64,000 nucleotides of DNA from UBA935 sp031556725 (GCA_031556725.1 JAVBSL010000008.1:62001-126000), one strand, 5' to 3'; positions 26,424 to 35,887 are shown, counted from the first letter of the stretch. Notes: generated by a model not told the origin, from the letters alone. Numbers and translations: made by a program.

Positions 26424-27650
26424 ATGAGTGTAAGATTAGCCGTGATCGGAGGCGGAGCAGCAGGTTTGATGGCAGCCCTCACAGCAGCAGACAGAGGATG
26501 TCAGGTAACATTATATGAAAAGAATGAGCGGGTAGGTAAAAAGATTCTGGCAACCGGTAACGGAAAGTGCAATCTGAGCAATCTGGATATGAATATTTCG
26601 CACTATTATACCGGGCATCCTGAACTGGTGGAGAATGTTTTGGAAAAATTCTCGGTTTTTGATACCATTGCTTTTTTTGAAAGTGCCGGAATGATGATAA
26701 AAGAAAAAAACGGATATTTATATCCCGTTTCGGAGCAGGCATCGACGGTACTTGATATTCTGCGCAGGGAATTACAGGAGCGTCATGTTAAAGTATACTG
26801 TGACTGTGAAGTGACAGCCATTGAAAACAATAATCATTTTGGCTATTGCATTACCAGTGCGAACGGGCAGGAAATGTATGATAAGGTGATTGTGGCCTGC
26901 GGAAGCCGGGCTTCCCAGAAAAATGAAGAAGGACAAAGCGGTTACCGATTAGCTGAAGCCCTGCATCACAGCGTTGTTCCGGTGGTACCCGCATTAGTCC
27001 AGCTGCGGTGCCGTGAAGAGTATCTGAAAGCCCTGTCCGGGGTGAGGTGCCAGGCGGAGATTACTTTATTGATAAACGGAATAAGTACGCAGAAAGAAGC
27101 CGGTGAACTGCAGCTTACGGACTATGGAATTTCCGGTATTCCGGTATTTCAGTTCAGTAGAGAGGCCGCATATGCACTGCTGGATAAGAAAGATGTAGCG
27201 GTCAAGATAGACTTTTTTCCTGATTACAGCGAGGCGGCTTACAGGTTTTTTGTTGAAAACCGCTATGAGAACGGAAAAGACCAAACCTTAGAGGATTTTT
27301 TGCTGGGGATAGCTAATAAAAAGATTAACCAGGTAATGATAAAAAGTGCCGGATATAAAGGTACCGATAAGGTTACGCAACTGGATAAAAAAGCAGTGAT
27401 TGACCTTTTGTGGGGATATAAAAAATTAAGATTACATATTACAGCCGCCAATTCTTTCGAAAATGCCCAGGTGTGTGCCGGTGGAGTGTCTTTACGTGAG
27501 TTGAGTAAAAATATGGAATCCATGTTTCTGCCGGGAATGTATTTTGTGGGAGAGCTTTTGGACGTGGACGGCAGGTGCGGCGGTTATAATCTGCAGTGGG
27601 CCTGGGCCAGCGGATATGTGGCCGGTGTACATGCAGCAGGTACAGATTAA
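26424..27650 (+). CDS. HI0933-like flavoprotein (BaiN / aminoacetone oxidase family)
   Basis: The 408-residue FAD-binding oxidoreductase begins with the dinucleotide motif LAVIGGGAAGLMAALTAADRG, followed by the family block KKILATGNGKCNLSN. The C-terminal family signature is VDGRCGGYNLQWAWASGYVAG. Substrates of these flavoproteins are mostly unknown; BaiN in bile-acid-transforming clostridia is one member. AGGAGGAGCACAA precedes ATG 26424, 12 bases after the preceding gene. Confidence 0.88.
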   Translation: MSVRLAVIGGGAAGLMAALTAADRGCQVTLYEKNERVGKKILATGNGKCNLSNLDMNISHYYTGHPELVENVLEKFSVFDTIAFFESAGMMIKEKNGYLYPVSEQASTVLDILRRELQERHVKVYCDCEVTAIENNNHFGYCITSANGQEMYDKVIVACGSRASQKNEEGQSGYRLAEALHHSVVPVVPALVQLRCREEYLKALSGVRCQAEITLLINGISTQKEAGELQLTDYGISGIPVFQFSREAAYALLDKKDVAVKIDFFPDYSEAAYRFFVENRYENGKDQTLEDFLLGIANKKINQVMIKSAGYKGTDKVTQLDKKAVIDLLWGYKKLRLHITAANSFENAQVCAGGVSLRELSKNMESMFLPGMYFVGELLDVDGRCGGYNLQWAWASGYVAGVHAAGTD

Positions 27651-27670
27651 TCCGAGAGGATATAGAAAAA

Positions 27671-29302
27671 ATGTTACGAATTAATCAGATAAGGCTTCCG
27701 GTGGATCATACGGAGGAAGAATTAAAAAAGAAAATCAGTAAAAAGCTGGGACTTAAAATTATTCCTTTTCATTATGAAATCATCCGGCAATCCATCGATG
27801 CCAGAAAGAAGCCGGAGATTTATTACAGCTATGTAATTGATGTGGAAGTCCAGGACGAACAGAGCATTTTAAAGAAATTAAAGGATACACAAGTGGTTAT
27901 GCAAAAACCTCTTGTGTATCGCTTTCCTTATAAAAGCCAGAAGGGCAGCCCCCGGAAGTTACGACCGGTAATCATCGGCTTTGGTCCCGCCGGGCTTTTT
28001 TGCGGTTATATGCTGGCGATGAATGGATTTCAGCCGATTATTCTGGAGCGCGGTGAATCGGTGGAGGAGCGGGAACGGGCAGTAGAGAAATTTTGGCAGA
28101 GCGGCATATTGAATTCTGAGTCCAATGTTCAGTTTGGGGAAGGCGGAGCCGGAACTTTTTCCGATGGTAAGCTAAATACCCTGGTAAAGGATAAAGACGG
28201 CCGTGGCCGGGCGGTTCTTTCCGTTTTGGTAAGTGCCGGAGCACCGGAAAACATATTATATGATTACAAACCCCATATCGGAACCGATGTCCTGAAAACG
28301 GTGGTAACCCAGATGCGGCAAACCATTATAGCGCATGGCGGCGAAGTCCGGTTTGGCCAGAAAGTAACCGGTTTTTTGATAGAGGATGGTCATATGGCCG
28401 GCGTCAGGATCAACCAGCAGGAAACTTTAGCGGCTGACCAGGTGGTATTGGCCATCGGCCATAGTGCCAGGGATACTTTTTCCGTTTTGCAGGATGCGTT
28501 CATACCCATGGAAGCCAAGGCCTTTGCGGTTGGTTTGCGGGTGGAGCACCCCCAAAGACTAATAAACCTGTCGCAGTATGGAAGAGAAGAGCATCCGATT
28601 TTGGGAGCAGCCCCTTATAAGGTGGTCAGCGGGCACGCGGAACCGTCGGTTTACTCCTTTTGTATGTGCCCCGGCGGATACGTGGTAAACGCCTCTTCGG
28701 AAGAAGGCCGAACGGCGGTTAACGGGATGAGCTACAGCCATCGGGCGGGAGAAAATGCCAACAGTGCGATTGTTGTAACTGTGTTACCAAAAGACTATGG
28801 TGACGGTCAGCCCTTATCGGGAATTGCTTTTCAGCGTCAGTTAGAAGAAAAGGCCTTTGCCATCGGAAAGGGTCAGGTTCCGGTGGAATACTATAAAGAA
28901 TATAAACAAAATGTGTTGGGAGAGAAACCCGCGGATGGATTCTCAAAAACAATTGATGTCCGGGAATTTCAGCCGGCCATCAAAGGACAATGGCGTTTTG
29001 CACCGGTACATGAAATTCTGCCGGCCGCCCTTAATCAGGCATTTGTCCGGGGAATGACAGAGTTTGGCCGGCAGATAAAAGGCTTTGATGATGATTATAC
29101 GCTGATATCCGGCGTGGAAAGCCGTACATCTTCACCGGTTAGAATCCTGCGGGATGAAACCTTACAATCTGCGGTAAGAGGATTATTTCCCTGCGGTGAG
29201 GGAGCCGGATATGCCGGGGGAATTATGTCAGCAGCTATGGATGGCATTAAAGTTGCCGAAGCGGTGGCAGGAAGTTGCATTAATCTTCAGAATGAGTTAT
29301 AA
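27671..29302 (+). CDS. FAD-dependent oxidoreductase (COG2509-type dehydrogenase)
   Basis: The 543-residue protein has an N-terminal basic domain (residues 1-90), then an FAD site (PVIIGFGPAGLFCGYML) and ESNVQFGEGGAGTFSDGKLNT. It ends with GLFPCGEGAGYAGGIMSAAMDG, the family's closing FAD motif. Proteins of this group are common in Firmicutes and lack a proven substrate. ATG 27671 follows GAGAGGA (27654-27660); the longer frame from 27596 would overlap the previous flavoprotein gene and is rejected. The two adjacent flavoprotein genes are probably in one operon. Confidence 0.87.
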   Translation: MLRINQIRLPVDHTEEELKKKISKKLGLKIIPFHYEIIRQSIDARKKPEIYYSYVIDVEVQDEQSILKKLKDTQVVMQKPLVYRFPYKSQKGSPRKLRPVIIGFGPAGLFCGYMLAMNGFQPIILERGESVEERERAVEKFWQSGILNSESNVQFGEGGAGTFSDGKLNTLVKDKDGRGRAVLSVLVSAGAPENILYDYKPHIGTDVLKTVVTQMRQTIIAHGGEVRFGQKVTGFLIEDGHMAGVRINQQETLAADQVVLAIGHSARDTFSVLQDAFIPMEAKAFAVGLRVEHPQRLINLSQYGREEHPILGAAPYKVVSGHAEPSVYSFCMCPGGYVVNASSEEGRTAVNGMSYSHRAGENANSAIVVTVLPKDYGDGQPLSGIAFQRQLEEKAFAIGKGQVPVEYYKEYKQNVLGEKPADGFSKTIDVREFQPAIKGQWRFAPVHEILPAALNQAFVRGMTEFGRQIKGFDDDYTLISGVESRTSSPVRILRDETLQSAVRGLFPCGEGAGYAGGIMSAAMDGIKVAEAVAGSCINLQNEL

Positions 29303-29331
29303 TCATAAAAATTTACACAGTTAGGAGCATT

Positions 29332-29565
29332 ATGAACGAGAAAACATTAGATGAAAAAATAGCAAGAATTAACGAGCTGTATCATCGCGATAAGGCCGAG
29401 GGTCTGACCGAAGACGAAAAAAAAGAGCAGGCCCAGCTGCGAAGCGAATATATCGCCAATGTCCGGGCTAACCTGCGAGGGCAGCTAAACAACGTTAACA
29501 TCCAGGAAGAAGATGGTTCGGTTACTAATCTGGGAGTCAAATATGGAGATAAAAAGACACACTGA
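29332..29565 (+). CDS. DUF896 (YnzC-like) small protein
   Basis: The 77-residue protein matches the DUF896 pattern: a helical N-terminus with KIARINELYHRDKAEGLTED, then EQAQLRSEYIANVRANLRGQLNN. Bacillus YnzC is the structural prototype; the function is unknown. TTAGGAGC precedes ATG 29332. Its last 23 bases overlap the next gene. Confidence 0.9.
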   Translation: MNEKTLDEKIARINELYHRDKAEGLTEDEKKEQAQLRSEYIANVRANLRGQLNNVNIQEEDGSVTNLGVKYGDKKTH

Positions 29566-30136
29566 GAAGCAAGCATTGAGAAAACAATATCTAAGTTATC
29601 GGGATGCCCTGACAGAGTACGAGCGGACTGACAAAAGCCGGCAGATACTAGCGAAATTGACAGAAATTGATCTGTTCAAGCAGGCAGATGTACTCCTGAT
29701 CTATATGGACTTTCGCAGTGAAGTGCGGACATCGCTTTTGGTGGAAGCGCTTATACATAAACGGGAAAAAAGAGTATTTTGTCCCAAAGTAAAAGACGAA
29801 AACATGGATTTTTATGAGATAACCGGGATGAATCAATTGCAAAACGGCACTTGGGGCATCCGTGAACCGGAAGAAGTAGAAGAACGCAGATTTACGGCAG
29901 AACATTACCGGAAATATTCATGTTTGATGATTATGCCGGGGGCTGTATTTGACCAAAGCGGAGGGCGGATCGGATACGGAAAAGGATATTATGACCGTTT
30001 TCTCATGGCATATCCGGATTTACCAACGATTGCCCTTGCCTATCAGTGTCAGATTGCAACCGCCGTGCCAGTTGAGGAATATGATAAGAAACTTGATATG
30101 ATTATAACCGAAAATGAAACAATAATTTGCAGATAA
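29543..30136 (+). CDS. 5-formyltetrahydrofolate cyclo-ligase
   Basis: The enzyme converts 5-formyl-THF to 5,10-methenyl-THF with ATP, rescuing a dead-end folate. The 197-residue product carries LRKQYLSYRDALT near the start, the ATP-site pattern MPGAVFDQSGGRIGYGKGYYDRF, and LAYQCQIATAVPVEEYD. ATG 29543 follows CTGGGAGTC and overlaps the DUF896 gene by 23 bases; a longer frame from 29513 is less likely. It complements fhs and folD elsewhere in the window. Confidence 0.92.
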   Translation: MEIKRHTEKQALRKQYLSYRDALTEYERTDKSRQILAKLTEIDLFKQADVLLIYMDFRSEVRTSLLVEALIHKREKRVFCPKVKDENMDFYEITGMNQLQNGTWGIREPEEVEERRFTAEHYRKYSCLMIMPGAVFDQSGGRIGYGKGYYDRFLMAYPDLPTIALAYQCQIATAVPVEEYDKKLDMIITENETIICR

Positions 30137-30155
30137 CGGAAAGGCAGGATTAAAT

Positions 30156-31403
30156 ATGATAAATTTAAACGAAATGGGGGCTAAAGCCCAGGCAGCTGGA
30201 TATCAATTACAAAAGCTGTCCGCCGCCGAAAAAAATAAAGGTCTGGAAGCAGTTGCCGAGAAACTGATGAGCGACAGTGCTGAAATTTTAGCAGCTAATG
30301 AAAAGGACATCGAAAATGCTGTTGCTAATGGTATGCATGCCGGCATGGTAGATCGTCTGCGGCTGACTGAAGACCGTATCAAAGCTATGGCCGAAGGACT
30401 GTTGGAAATCGTCCAATTAGATGACCCTAACGGCGAGGAACTGGAGCACTTCACCAGACCAAACGGACTGAAGATCACCAAAAGAAGAGTACCCTTAGGC
30501 GTTATCGGCATTATCTACGAATCCCGCCCCAATGTTACCGCCGATGCTTTCGGACTATGCTTTAAAGCCGGCAATGCCGTAATCCTAAAAGGCGGCAGTG
30601 ATGCCCTTCATTCCAACATGGCGATCACCAAAGTCATCAGAGCCGCCCTCACTGACAGCGACATTACCGCCGATGCCATTCAACTGATCGAATCCACCGA
30701 CCGTAGCGTAACCAGTGAATTCATGAAACTAAACCGCTATATTAATGTACTCATTCCCCGCGGCGGAGCCGGCTTAATCCGCGCCGTAGTAGAAAACAGT
30801 ACCGTTCCCGTAATCGAAACCGGAACCGGCAACTGCCATATTTTCGTAGACCAAACCGCTAAAATCGACATGGCCATCCCCATCATAGTCAACGCCAAAA
30901 CCCAACGCATAGGCGTTTGCAACGCCTGCGAATCCCTGGTGATCCATGAAAAAGTACTGGCAGAAGTCCTCAAACAACTGGTACCGGCATTGAAACCCTA
31001 CAACGTAGAACTACGTGGCGATGAAGTCGTTTGCACAATCCTGCCGGATTGTACACCCGCAACCGAAGAAGACTATGGAACAGAATACTTAGACTACATC
31101 TTATCAATAAAAACAGTATCCAACATAGACGAAGCCATCACCCACATCAACAAATACAACACCAAACACTCCGATGCTATAATAACCGAAAGTAATGAAA
31201 ACGCAACAAAATTCATGAACGAAGTTGACTCCGCCTGCGTATACGTAAACGCCTCCACCCGCTACACCGACGGCTTCGAATTCGGCTTAGGTGCCGAAAT
31301 CGGCATCAGCACCCAGAAGCTTCATGCCAGAGGGCCCATGGGCCTGAAAGAGTTAACCTCTTATAAGTATACCATCGAAGGAACCGGCCAAATCAGGCCA
31401 TAA
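30156..31403 (+). CDS. proA: gamma-glutamyl phosphate reductase
   Basis: The enzyme reduces gamma-glutamyl phosphate to glutamate semialdehyde for proline synthesis with NADPH. The 415-residue product has the RVPLGVIGIIYESRPNVT start block and the catalytic cysteine in RIGVCNACESLVIH. It ends RGPMGLKELTSYKYTIEGTGQIRP, the standard C-terminus. proB is not adjacent. Oddly, from about base 30500 to 31310 the coding strand turns C-rich and G-poor (AAC, ACC, ATC and GCC codons), while the start and the very end look like the neighbours. The protein itself is intact. GAAAGGCAGG precedes ATG 30156. Confidence 0.96.
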   Translation: MINLNEMGAKAQAAGYQLQKLSAAEKNKGLEAVAEKLMSDSAEILAANEKDIENAVANGMHAGMVDRLRLTEDRIKAMAEGLLEIVQLDDPNGEELEHFTRPNGLKITKRRVPLGVIGIIYESRPNVTADAFGLCFKAGNAVILKGGSDALHSNMAITKVIRAALTDSDITADAIQLIESTDRSVTSEFMKLNRYINVLIPRGGAGLIRAVVENSTVPVIETGTGNCHIFVDQTAKIDMAIPIIVNAKTQRIGVCNACESLVIHEKVLAEVLKQLVPALKPYNVELRGDEVVCTILPDCTPATEEDYGTEYLDYILSIKTVSNIDEAITHINKYNTKHSDAIITESNENATKFMNEVDSACVYVNASTRYTDGFEFGLGAEIGISTQKLHARGPMGLKELTSYKYTIEGTGQIRP

Positions 31404-31425
31404 AAGTAGTGAGCAGCCCCTTACT

Positions 31426-32487
31426 TTATTGCGACTTAACTTCCTTCCAAAGATCATTATAAAGTTGATCCCCCTCAGCTCCCAGATAATGGAAGGTTTC
31501 AATCCCCTGATAGTCAGACAGCGTAGGGAATGCAATCGATGAATTGCGGATATCCTCATCCTCGATCAACTCCTTGGCAGCATCGTTGGGCGTAGAGTAG
31601 GTAATATAGTCAAAGTTCTTTAATGCAATATCGGCCCGGCACATAAAATCAATAAACTTCTCAGCATTTTCAACGTTCTGTGCATTCTTGGTAATAACCC
31701 AGGAATCAATCCAGACATTAGTACCTTCTTTCGGAATAACGAATTCCAAATCTTCATTTTCCCTTTGGGTAAAAATAGCTTCTCCGGAATAGATTACACC
31801 GATAGCCGCTTCATTGCCGATCATCTTATCCCTTACCTGATCGATAACATAGGCCTGTACCAGCGGCTTCTGGGCAATTAGGGAGTTTTTGGCGATTTCC
31901 AGTTCGGCGGGATTCATGGAGTTGGCTGAGAAACCATTCAGTTTTAAAGCAACCATAAAAGCATCCCGAACCGAATCCTGCATCAGGATATTATCAGCAT
32001 ATTGTTCATCCCAAAGCACCGACCAGGAATCAATGGGTTCGGTAACCATAGTCTTATTGTAAAGAATACCAATCGTTCCCCAGCAATAGGGTACGGAATA
32101 GGTGCCGGTAGGATCGAACTCTTTGGATTGTTCCCAATATTGTGCGCCGATGTTTGCTTTGGCATTGGGAAGGTTGTCAAAGTTCAGTTCGCGCAGCAGG
32201 TCATTTTCAATCATCTTTTGAATCATGTAATCGGAAGGGCAGATTACGTCATAATTAGACGCTCCGGATTCAATCTTGGGATACATGACTTCGTTGGTTT
32301 CAAACTCATCATAAATTACTTTGATACCGGTTTCTTCTTCGAAAAGAGTGATGGTATCGGGGTCCAGATATTCACCCCAGTTATAAACGATAACCTCACC
32401 GTTAACGCCGGACTTGCTTCCGCAGCCGGTCAGAAGTGCAGCAGCCCCTAAAACTGCAGCTAAAGTTAAAACAATCTTTTTTTTCAT
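31426..32487 (-). CDS. potD: polyamine ABC transporter substrate-binding lipoprotein
   Basis: This is an extracellular spermidine/putrescine-binding protein tethered by a lipid. The 353-residue product has a lipoprotein signal (MKKKIVLTLAAVLGAAALLTG with the lipobox cysteine next at residue 22). It then has the PotD-type fold with VYNWGEYLDPDTI, SDYMIQKMIENDLL, VPYCWGTIGILYNK and a closing LWKEVKSQ. It is the last gene of the minus-strand pot operon, 24 bases after potC. It converges on proA with no convincing terminator between them. Confidence 0.93.
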   Translation of the reverse strand: MKKKIVLTLAAVLGAAALLTGCGSKSGVNGEVIVYNWGEYLDPDTITLFEEETGIKVIYDEFETNEVMYPKIESGASNYDVICPSDYMIQKMIENDLLRELNFDNLPNAKANIGAQYWEQSKEFDPTGTYSVPYCWGTIGILYNKTMVTEPIDSWSVLWDEQYADNILMQDSVRDAFMVALKLNGFSANSMNPAELEIAKNSLIAQKPLVQAYVIDQVRDKMIGNEAAIGVIYSGEAIFTQRENEDLEFVIPKEGTNVWIDSWVITKNAQNVENAEKFIDFMCRADIALKNFDYITYSTPNDAAKELIEDEDIRNSSIAFPTLSDYQGIETFHYLGAEGDQLYNDLWKEVKSQ

Positions 32488-32511
32488 TATACTCCTCCTG
32501 TTTGTAATAAA

Positions 32512-33297
32512 TTATGTATATTCTTTTTGCGTTTTGGTATTTGGTGATCGGTTTACCAAAATCAGCAATAACAGAACCGTAATAAAAATAATCGTGGACA
32601 AGGCATACATTTCCGGTTTGATACCTTTTTTTACTTCTGTATATATCTTGGTGGAAAGAGTATCCACTCCGGCACCCTTGGTAAAATGGGTAATGATAAA
32701 ATCGTCCAGTGACATGGTAAAGGCCATTAAAAATCCGGAAAGGATGCCCGGCATAATATCCGGCATGACCACTTTAAAAAAGCCGTATACCGGTCCGGCG
32801 CCCAAGTCGCGAGCGGCTTCATAAGTACTGGGATTGAGCTGCTTCATCTTGGGCATCACGCTTAAAATTACATAAGGAATATTAAAGGTGATATGAGAGA
32901 GCAGAATCGTGCCATATCCAAAACGCAGTCCCAGACTGATAAATAGCAGCATCAGGGAAATACCGGTTACAATATCGGCATTCAGCATGGGGATATTGGT
33001 AACACCTAAAACTACGGTGCGCTGTGTTTTGGTCATATTCATAATGGCAATACAGGCAATCGTTCCAATCAGGGTAGCCACCACTGAGGAAATCAGCGCA
33101 ATGGATAGGGTATTGAAAAGGGCCTGCATAATATCCTCATTCTGAAAGAGAGCACCATACCATTTGAAGGTAAAACCGCCCCACTTGGCCCTTGTCTTGC
33201 TGTTGTTAAAGGAGAGAATCACCAAGGTAACAATGGGAGCGTATAAAAATATAAAAATCAATCCGATATAAATTTTTTGAAGGCTGTTTTTTATCAT
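32512..33297 (-). CDS. potC: polyamine ABC transporter permease, PotC type
   Basis: The 261-residue permease has six membrane helices and the ABC permease EAA-loop YEAARDLGAGPVYGFFKVVMP that contacts PotA. The second permease of the operon, it probably pairs with PotB in the inner channel. Its ATG overlaps the end of potB by 4 bases. The ending LVNRSPNTKTQKEYT is polar and cytoplasmic. Confidence 0.93.
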   Translation of the reverse strand: MIKNSLQKIYIGLIFIFLYAPIVTLVILSFNNSKTRAKWGGFTFKWYGALFQNEDIMQALFNTLSIALISSVVATLIGTIACIAIMNMTKTQRTVVLGVTNIPMLNADIVTGISLMLLFISLGLRFGYGTILLSHITFNIPYVILSVMPKMKQLNPSTYEAARDLGAGPVYGFFKVVMPDIMPGILSGFLMAFTMSLDDFIITHFTKGAGVDTLSTKIYTEVKKGIKPEMYALSTIIFITVLLLLILVNRSPNTKTQKEYT

Positions 33298-34139
33298 AAA
33301 AAGCTTCCCTCCCCATCTTTATCAAAGAGCGCAGAGGCCACCATATTTACAATAATAAAGAGCATCAGGACAATGGAAAGTCCGCTTCCCAAATGCCAGT
33401 TCCCGGCCTGGGTAAATTCCTCCTCGATCACATTGCCGATCAGCAGGATTTTACTTCCGCCCAGCAGTTTACTGATAACAAAGGTGGTCAATGCCGGAAT
33501 GAAAACCATGGTAATTCCGCTGATCACTCCCGGCAGACTAAGGGGGAAAATAATCTTTTCAAATACCTGAAAAGGATTAGCTCCTAAATCTCTGGCGGCA
33601 TTAACCACGTTTTCATCAATTTTAATCAAAGCATTGTAAATAGGCAGAACCATAAAAGGTAAAAAATTATAAACCATACCAAAAACAATGGCATAGGGGG
33701 TATTGATAATATTTAAAGAGGGCAAATGGAAAAACGCCAAAACACTGTTGATAACTCCCGTTTTTTCCAATAACGTCTGCCATGCCAAAGTCCGCAGTAA
33801 AAAATTCATCCACATGGGCAGGATAAAAATCAACACGATAAAACTATGCTGATTTACCTTGGTGCGAGACAGGATATAAGCCAGGGGATAAGCCAGTATC
33901 AGGCAGATAACCGTGGCAATCACCGATAGCAGAATGGATAACCAAAGAGCTTTAGCATGCTCCGGAGTAGTAATGGCAGTGAGATTTTCCAACGTAAAAG
34001 CCCCGCTCTTATCTACCAGACCATAATAAAAAATCATGAATAGTGGTATAACAATAAAAACAATCATCCAAAACAGGTAAGGTGAACCCAGTAGGAACTT
34101 CCCACTTGATTTTTTTGAAGATAATGTTAGTTTACTCAT
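33294..34139 (-). CDS. potB: polyamine ABC transporter permease, PotB type
   Basis: The 281-residue permease has six membrane helices and an EAA-like loop (VNAARDLGANPFQVFEKIIFP). The start ATGAGTAA at 34139 overlaps the potA stop by 8 bases, so the longer frame from 34160 is not needed. Together PotB and PotC form the membrane channel for spermidine or putrescine import. Confidence 0.92.
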   Translation of the reverse strand: MSKLTLSSKKSSGKFLLGSPYLFWMIVFIVIPLFMIFYYGLVDKSGAFTLENLTAITTPEHAKALWLSILLSVIATVICLILAYPLAYILSRTKVNQHSFIVLIFILPMWMNFLLRTLAWQTLLEKTGVINSVLAFFHLPSLNIINTPYAIVFGMVYNFLPFMVLPIYNALIKIDENVVNAARDLGANPFQVFEKIIFPLSLPGVISGITMVFIPALTTFVISKLLGGSKILLIGNVIEEEFTQAGNWHLGSGLSIVLMLFIIVNMVASALFDKDGEGSFL

Positions 34140-35208
34140 CCAATGATACGGCCTCCTCATCCTCAGAAGCAGGTTTATTCATAATCTGGATGTTAAAGGG
34201 ATCGACCTTGATACCAACAGGAGTGCCAACCGGGAACATGCCGGTGGACTGTACCAGCCACTCAAAGCCATTGGCCATCACTTCCATTTCATAATGAACA
34301 CCTTTGAAAATCAGGTGACTGACAACACCCTGGATAATACCTTCCTCAGGTTTAACCAATTCTACATCTTCAGGACGGATAACCACGTCCACAGGAATTT
34401 TTTTACCAAAACCGATATCCACACAGGCAAAACGGGCACCCAGAATTTCCACCAGTTTATCTTCAATCATTAACGCATCGATAATGTTACTTTCCCCGAT
34501 AAAGTCAGCCACAAAAGCATTTTCCGGCTCGTTGTAAATTCTTTCCGGCGTGCCGATTTGCTGGATATAACCCTGGTTCATAACCACGATGGTATCGGAC
34601 ATGGTAAGAGCCTCTTCCTGATCATGGGTTACATAGATAAAGGTTATTCCCAGTTCATTTTTCAAACGGATCAATTCATACTGCATATCCTGACGCAGCT
34701 TTAAATCCAGTGCGCCCAGTGGTTCATCCAGTAAGAGGACCTTAGGCTCGTTAACAATCGCACGGGCAATAGCGATTCTCTGCTGTTGGCCGCCGCTGAG
34801 TGAATCCGGCATCCGCTTTTCAAAGCCGTCCAAATTGACCAGCTTAAGCGCATATGCAATCTTATCATCAATATAGGCTTTTGATTTATTCTTGATTTTT
34901 AAACCGAAAGCAATGTTTTCCGCAATATTCATATGGGTAAAAAGGGCATATTTTTGAAAGACAGTATTCAACTGTCTTTTGTTGGGAGGCAGGTTGGTAA
35001 TATCCATACCGTCAAAAATAATCTTTCCGGTATCGGGAGTTTCAAAGCCGCCCAAAATACGTAAGGTGGTTGTTTTTCCGCAGCCGCTGGGTCCCAGAAG
35101 GGTCACAAATTCATTTTCCCGGATATATAAGACCAAATCATCGAGGATCAACTGACCATCAAAAGATTTGCTGATATTTTCCATACTAATTAGTATTTTA
35201 TTTTTCAT
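34132..35208 (-). CDS. potA: polyamine ABC transporter ATPase
   Basis: The 358-residue ATPase powers polyamine import. It contains Walker A LLGPSGCGKTTTLR, signature LSGGQQQRIAIARAI, Walker B VLLLDEPLGALD and the H-loop IYVTHDQEEA. The C-terminal half (from about 235) is the TOBE regulatory domain seen in PotA. ATG 35208 follows AGGAAGG at an 11-base spacing; a longer frame to 35238 would overlap the regulator gene. Confidence 0.94.
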   Translation of the reverse strand: MKNKILISMENISKSFDGQLILDDLVLYIRENEFVTLLGPSGCGKTTTLRILGGFETPDTGKIIFDGMDITNLPPNKRQLNTVFQKYALFTHMNIAENIAFGLKIKNKSKAYIDDKIAYALKLVNLDGFEKRMPDSLSGGQQQRIAIARAIVNEPKVLLLDEPLGALDLKLRQDMQYELIRLKNELGITFIYVTHDQEEALTMSDTIVVMNQGYIQQIGTPERIYNEPENAFVADFIGESNIIDALMIEDKLVEILGARFACVDIGFGKKIPVDVVIRPEDVELVKPEEGIIQGVVSHLIFKGVHYEMEVMANGFEWLVQSTGMFPVGTPVGIKVDPFNIQIMNKPASEDEEAVSLDE

Positions 35209-35234
35209 AATTAATAATTCCTTCCTGGTCAAGG

Positions 35235-35774
35235 TCAAAAGCTGGGAGGACTGCTTACCCAGATTAGGGATGCGCCGGTTTTAACGCTTGCTTTTAAATA
35301 GTGAGTAGTATTGGAGGTAAAATAAAAGGATTCACCTTTTTTCACCTTAATGGAACGTTTTCCCAATAAAACGGTAATACTGCCGGATAAAACATAGCCG
35401 AATTCTTCTCCTTCATGGGGATTATCGGGATAGGTGGAACCGCCGGGAGCGAGGGTCAGCCGGATGGGCTCCATCATGTTTTTCTGAGCATTGGGAATGA
35501 TCCATTCAATTTTATTATGCAATTCTTCATCGATCTTTTCAAAATAATCAGCGTCGCGGAAGACAATCTGTTCATCAGGGGTGTCGGTAAAGAAATCATG
35601 CAAATCGGTTCCCAGACTTTGCAGAATGTCGATCAGGGTGGCAATGGAAGGGGAAGTAAGGTTTCTCTCCAGCTGGGATATAAAGCCCTTTGACAGCTCA
35701 CTGCGGTCAGCCAGTTCCTCCTGAGTCAATCCTTTTTGTATTCGTAATTCCTTTAGTTTGTTGCCGATATCCAT
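35235..35774 (-). CDS. XRE-cupin transcriptional regulator of polyamine uptake
   Basis: The 179-residue protein is an N-terminal Xre-type helix-turn-helix (LKELRIQKGLTQEELADRSE, then GFISQLERNLTSPSIATL) joined to a C-terminal cupin barrel (GEEFGYVLSGSITVLLG, KKGESFYFTSNTTHYLKA). This layout is that of PuuR-like regulators that sense putrescine or related ligands. It is the first gene of the pot operon, so autoregulation is likely. The ATG at 35774 follows AAAAAAGGATAAT. Confidence 0.9.
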   Translation of the reverse strand: MDIGNKLKELRIQKGLTQEELADRSELSKGFISQLERNLTSPSIATLIDILQSLGTDLHDFFTDTPDEQIVFRDADYFEKIDEELHNKIEWIIPNAQKNMMEPIRLTLAPGGSTYPDNPHEGEEFGYVLSGSITVLLGKRSIKVKKGESFYFTSNTTHYLKASVKTGASLIWVSSPPSF

Positions 35775-35811
35775 ACAATTATTATCCTTTTTTGAAATTT
35801 GTAAAAATTAA

Positions 35812-35845
35812 GTAAAGTTAAACTAAAAGTTTACCAGTACTAAAC
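35812..35845 (-). promoter_or_regulatory. palindromic candidate operator in the pot operon leader
   Basis: Between the promoter and the regulator start is the perfect inverted repeat TAAACT-AAA-AGTTTA (35819-35833). The same half-site recurs as TTTAC (35830-35834) and TAAAC (35841-35845), and on the other side as GTAAA (35812-35816). Three or four half-sites spaced in this way fit a dimeric HTH protein bound downstream of the start site. The obvious candidate is the XRE-cupin regulator encoded next to it. Confidence 0.5.
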
Positions 35846-35859
35846 AAGCGCCGATATTA

Positions 35860-35887
35860 ATTATACTAAATGTATATAAAATGTCAA
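35860..35887 (-). promoter_or_regulatory. consensus sigma-A promoter of the pot operon
   Basis: Read on the minus strand, TTGACA (35887-35882) and TATAAT (35865-35860) are exact consensus boxes with a 16-base spacer. Transcription would start near 35853, giving a leader of about 80 bases with the palindrome inside it. Confidence 0.85.

Noticed and set aside
31404..31440. Terminator between proA and potD
   Set aside because: Only a weak 6-base-pair stem with a large loop and no convincing T run on either strand.
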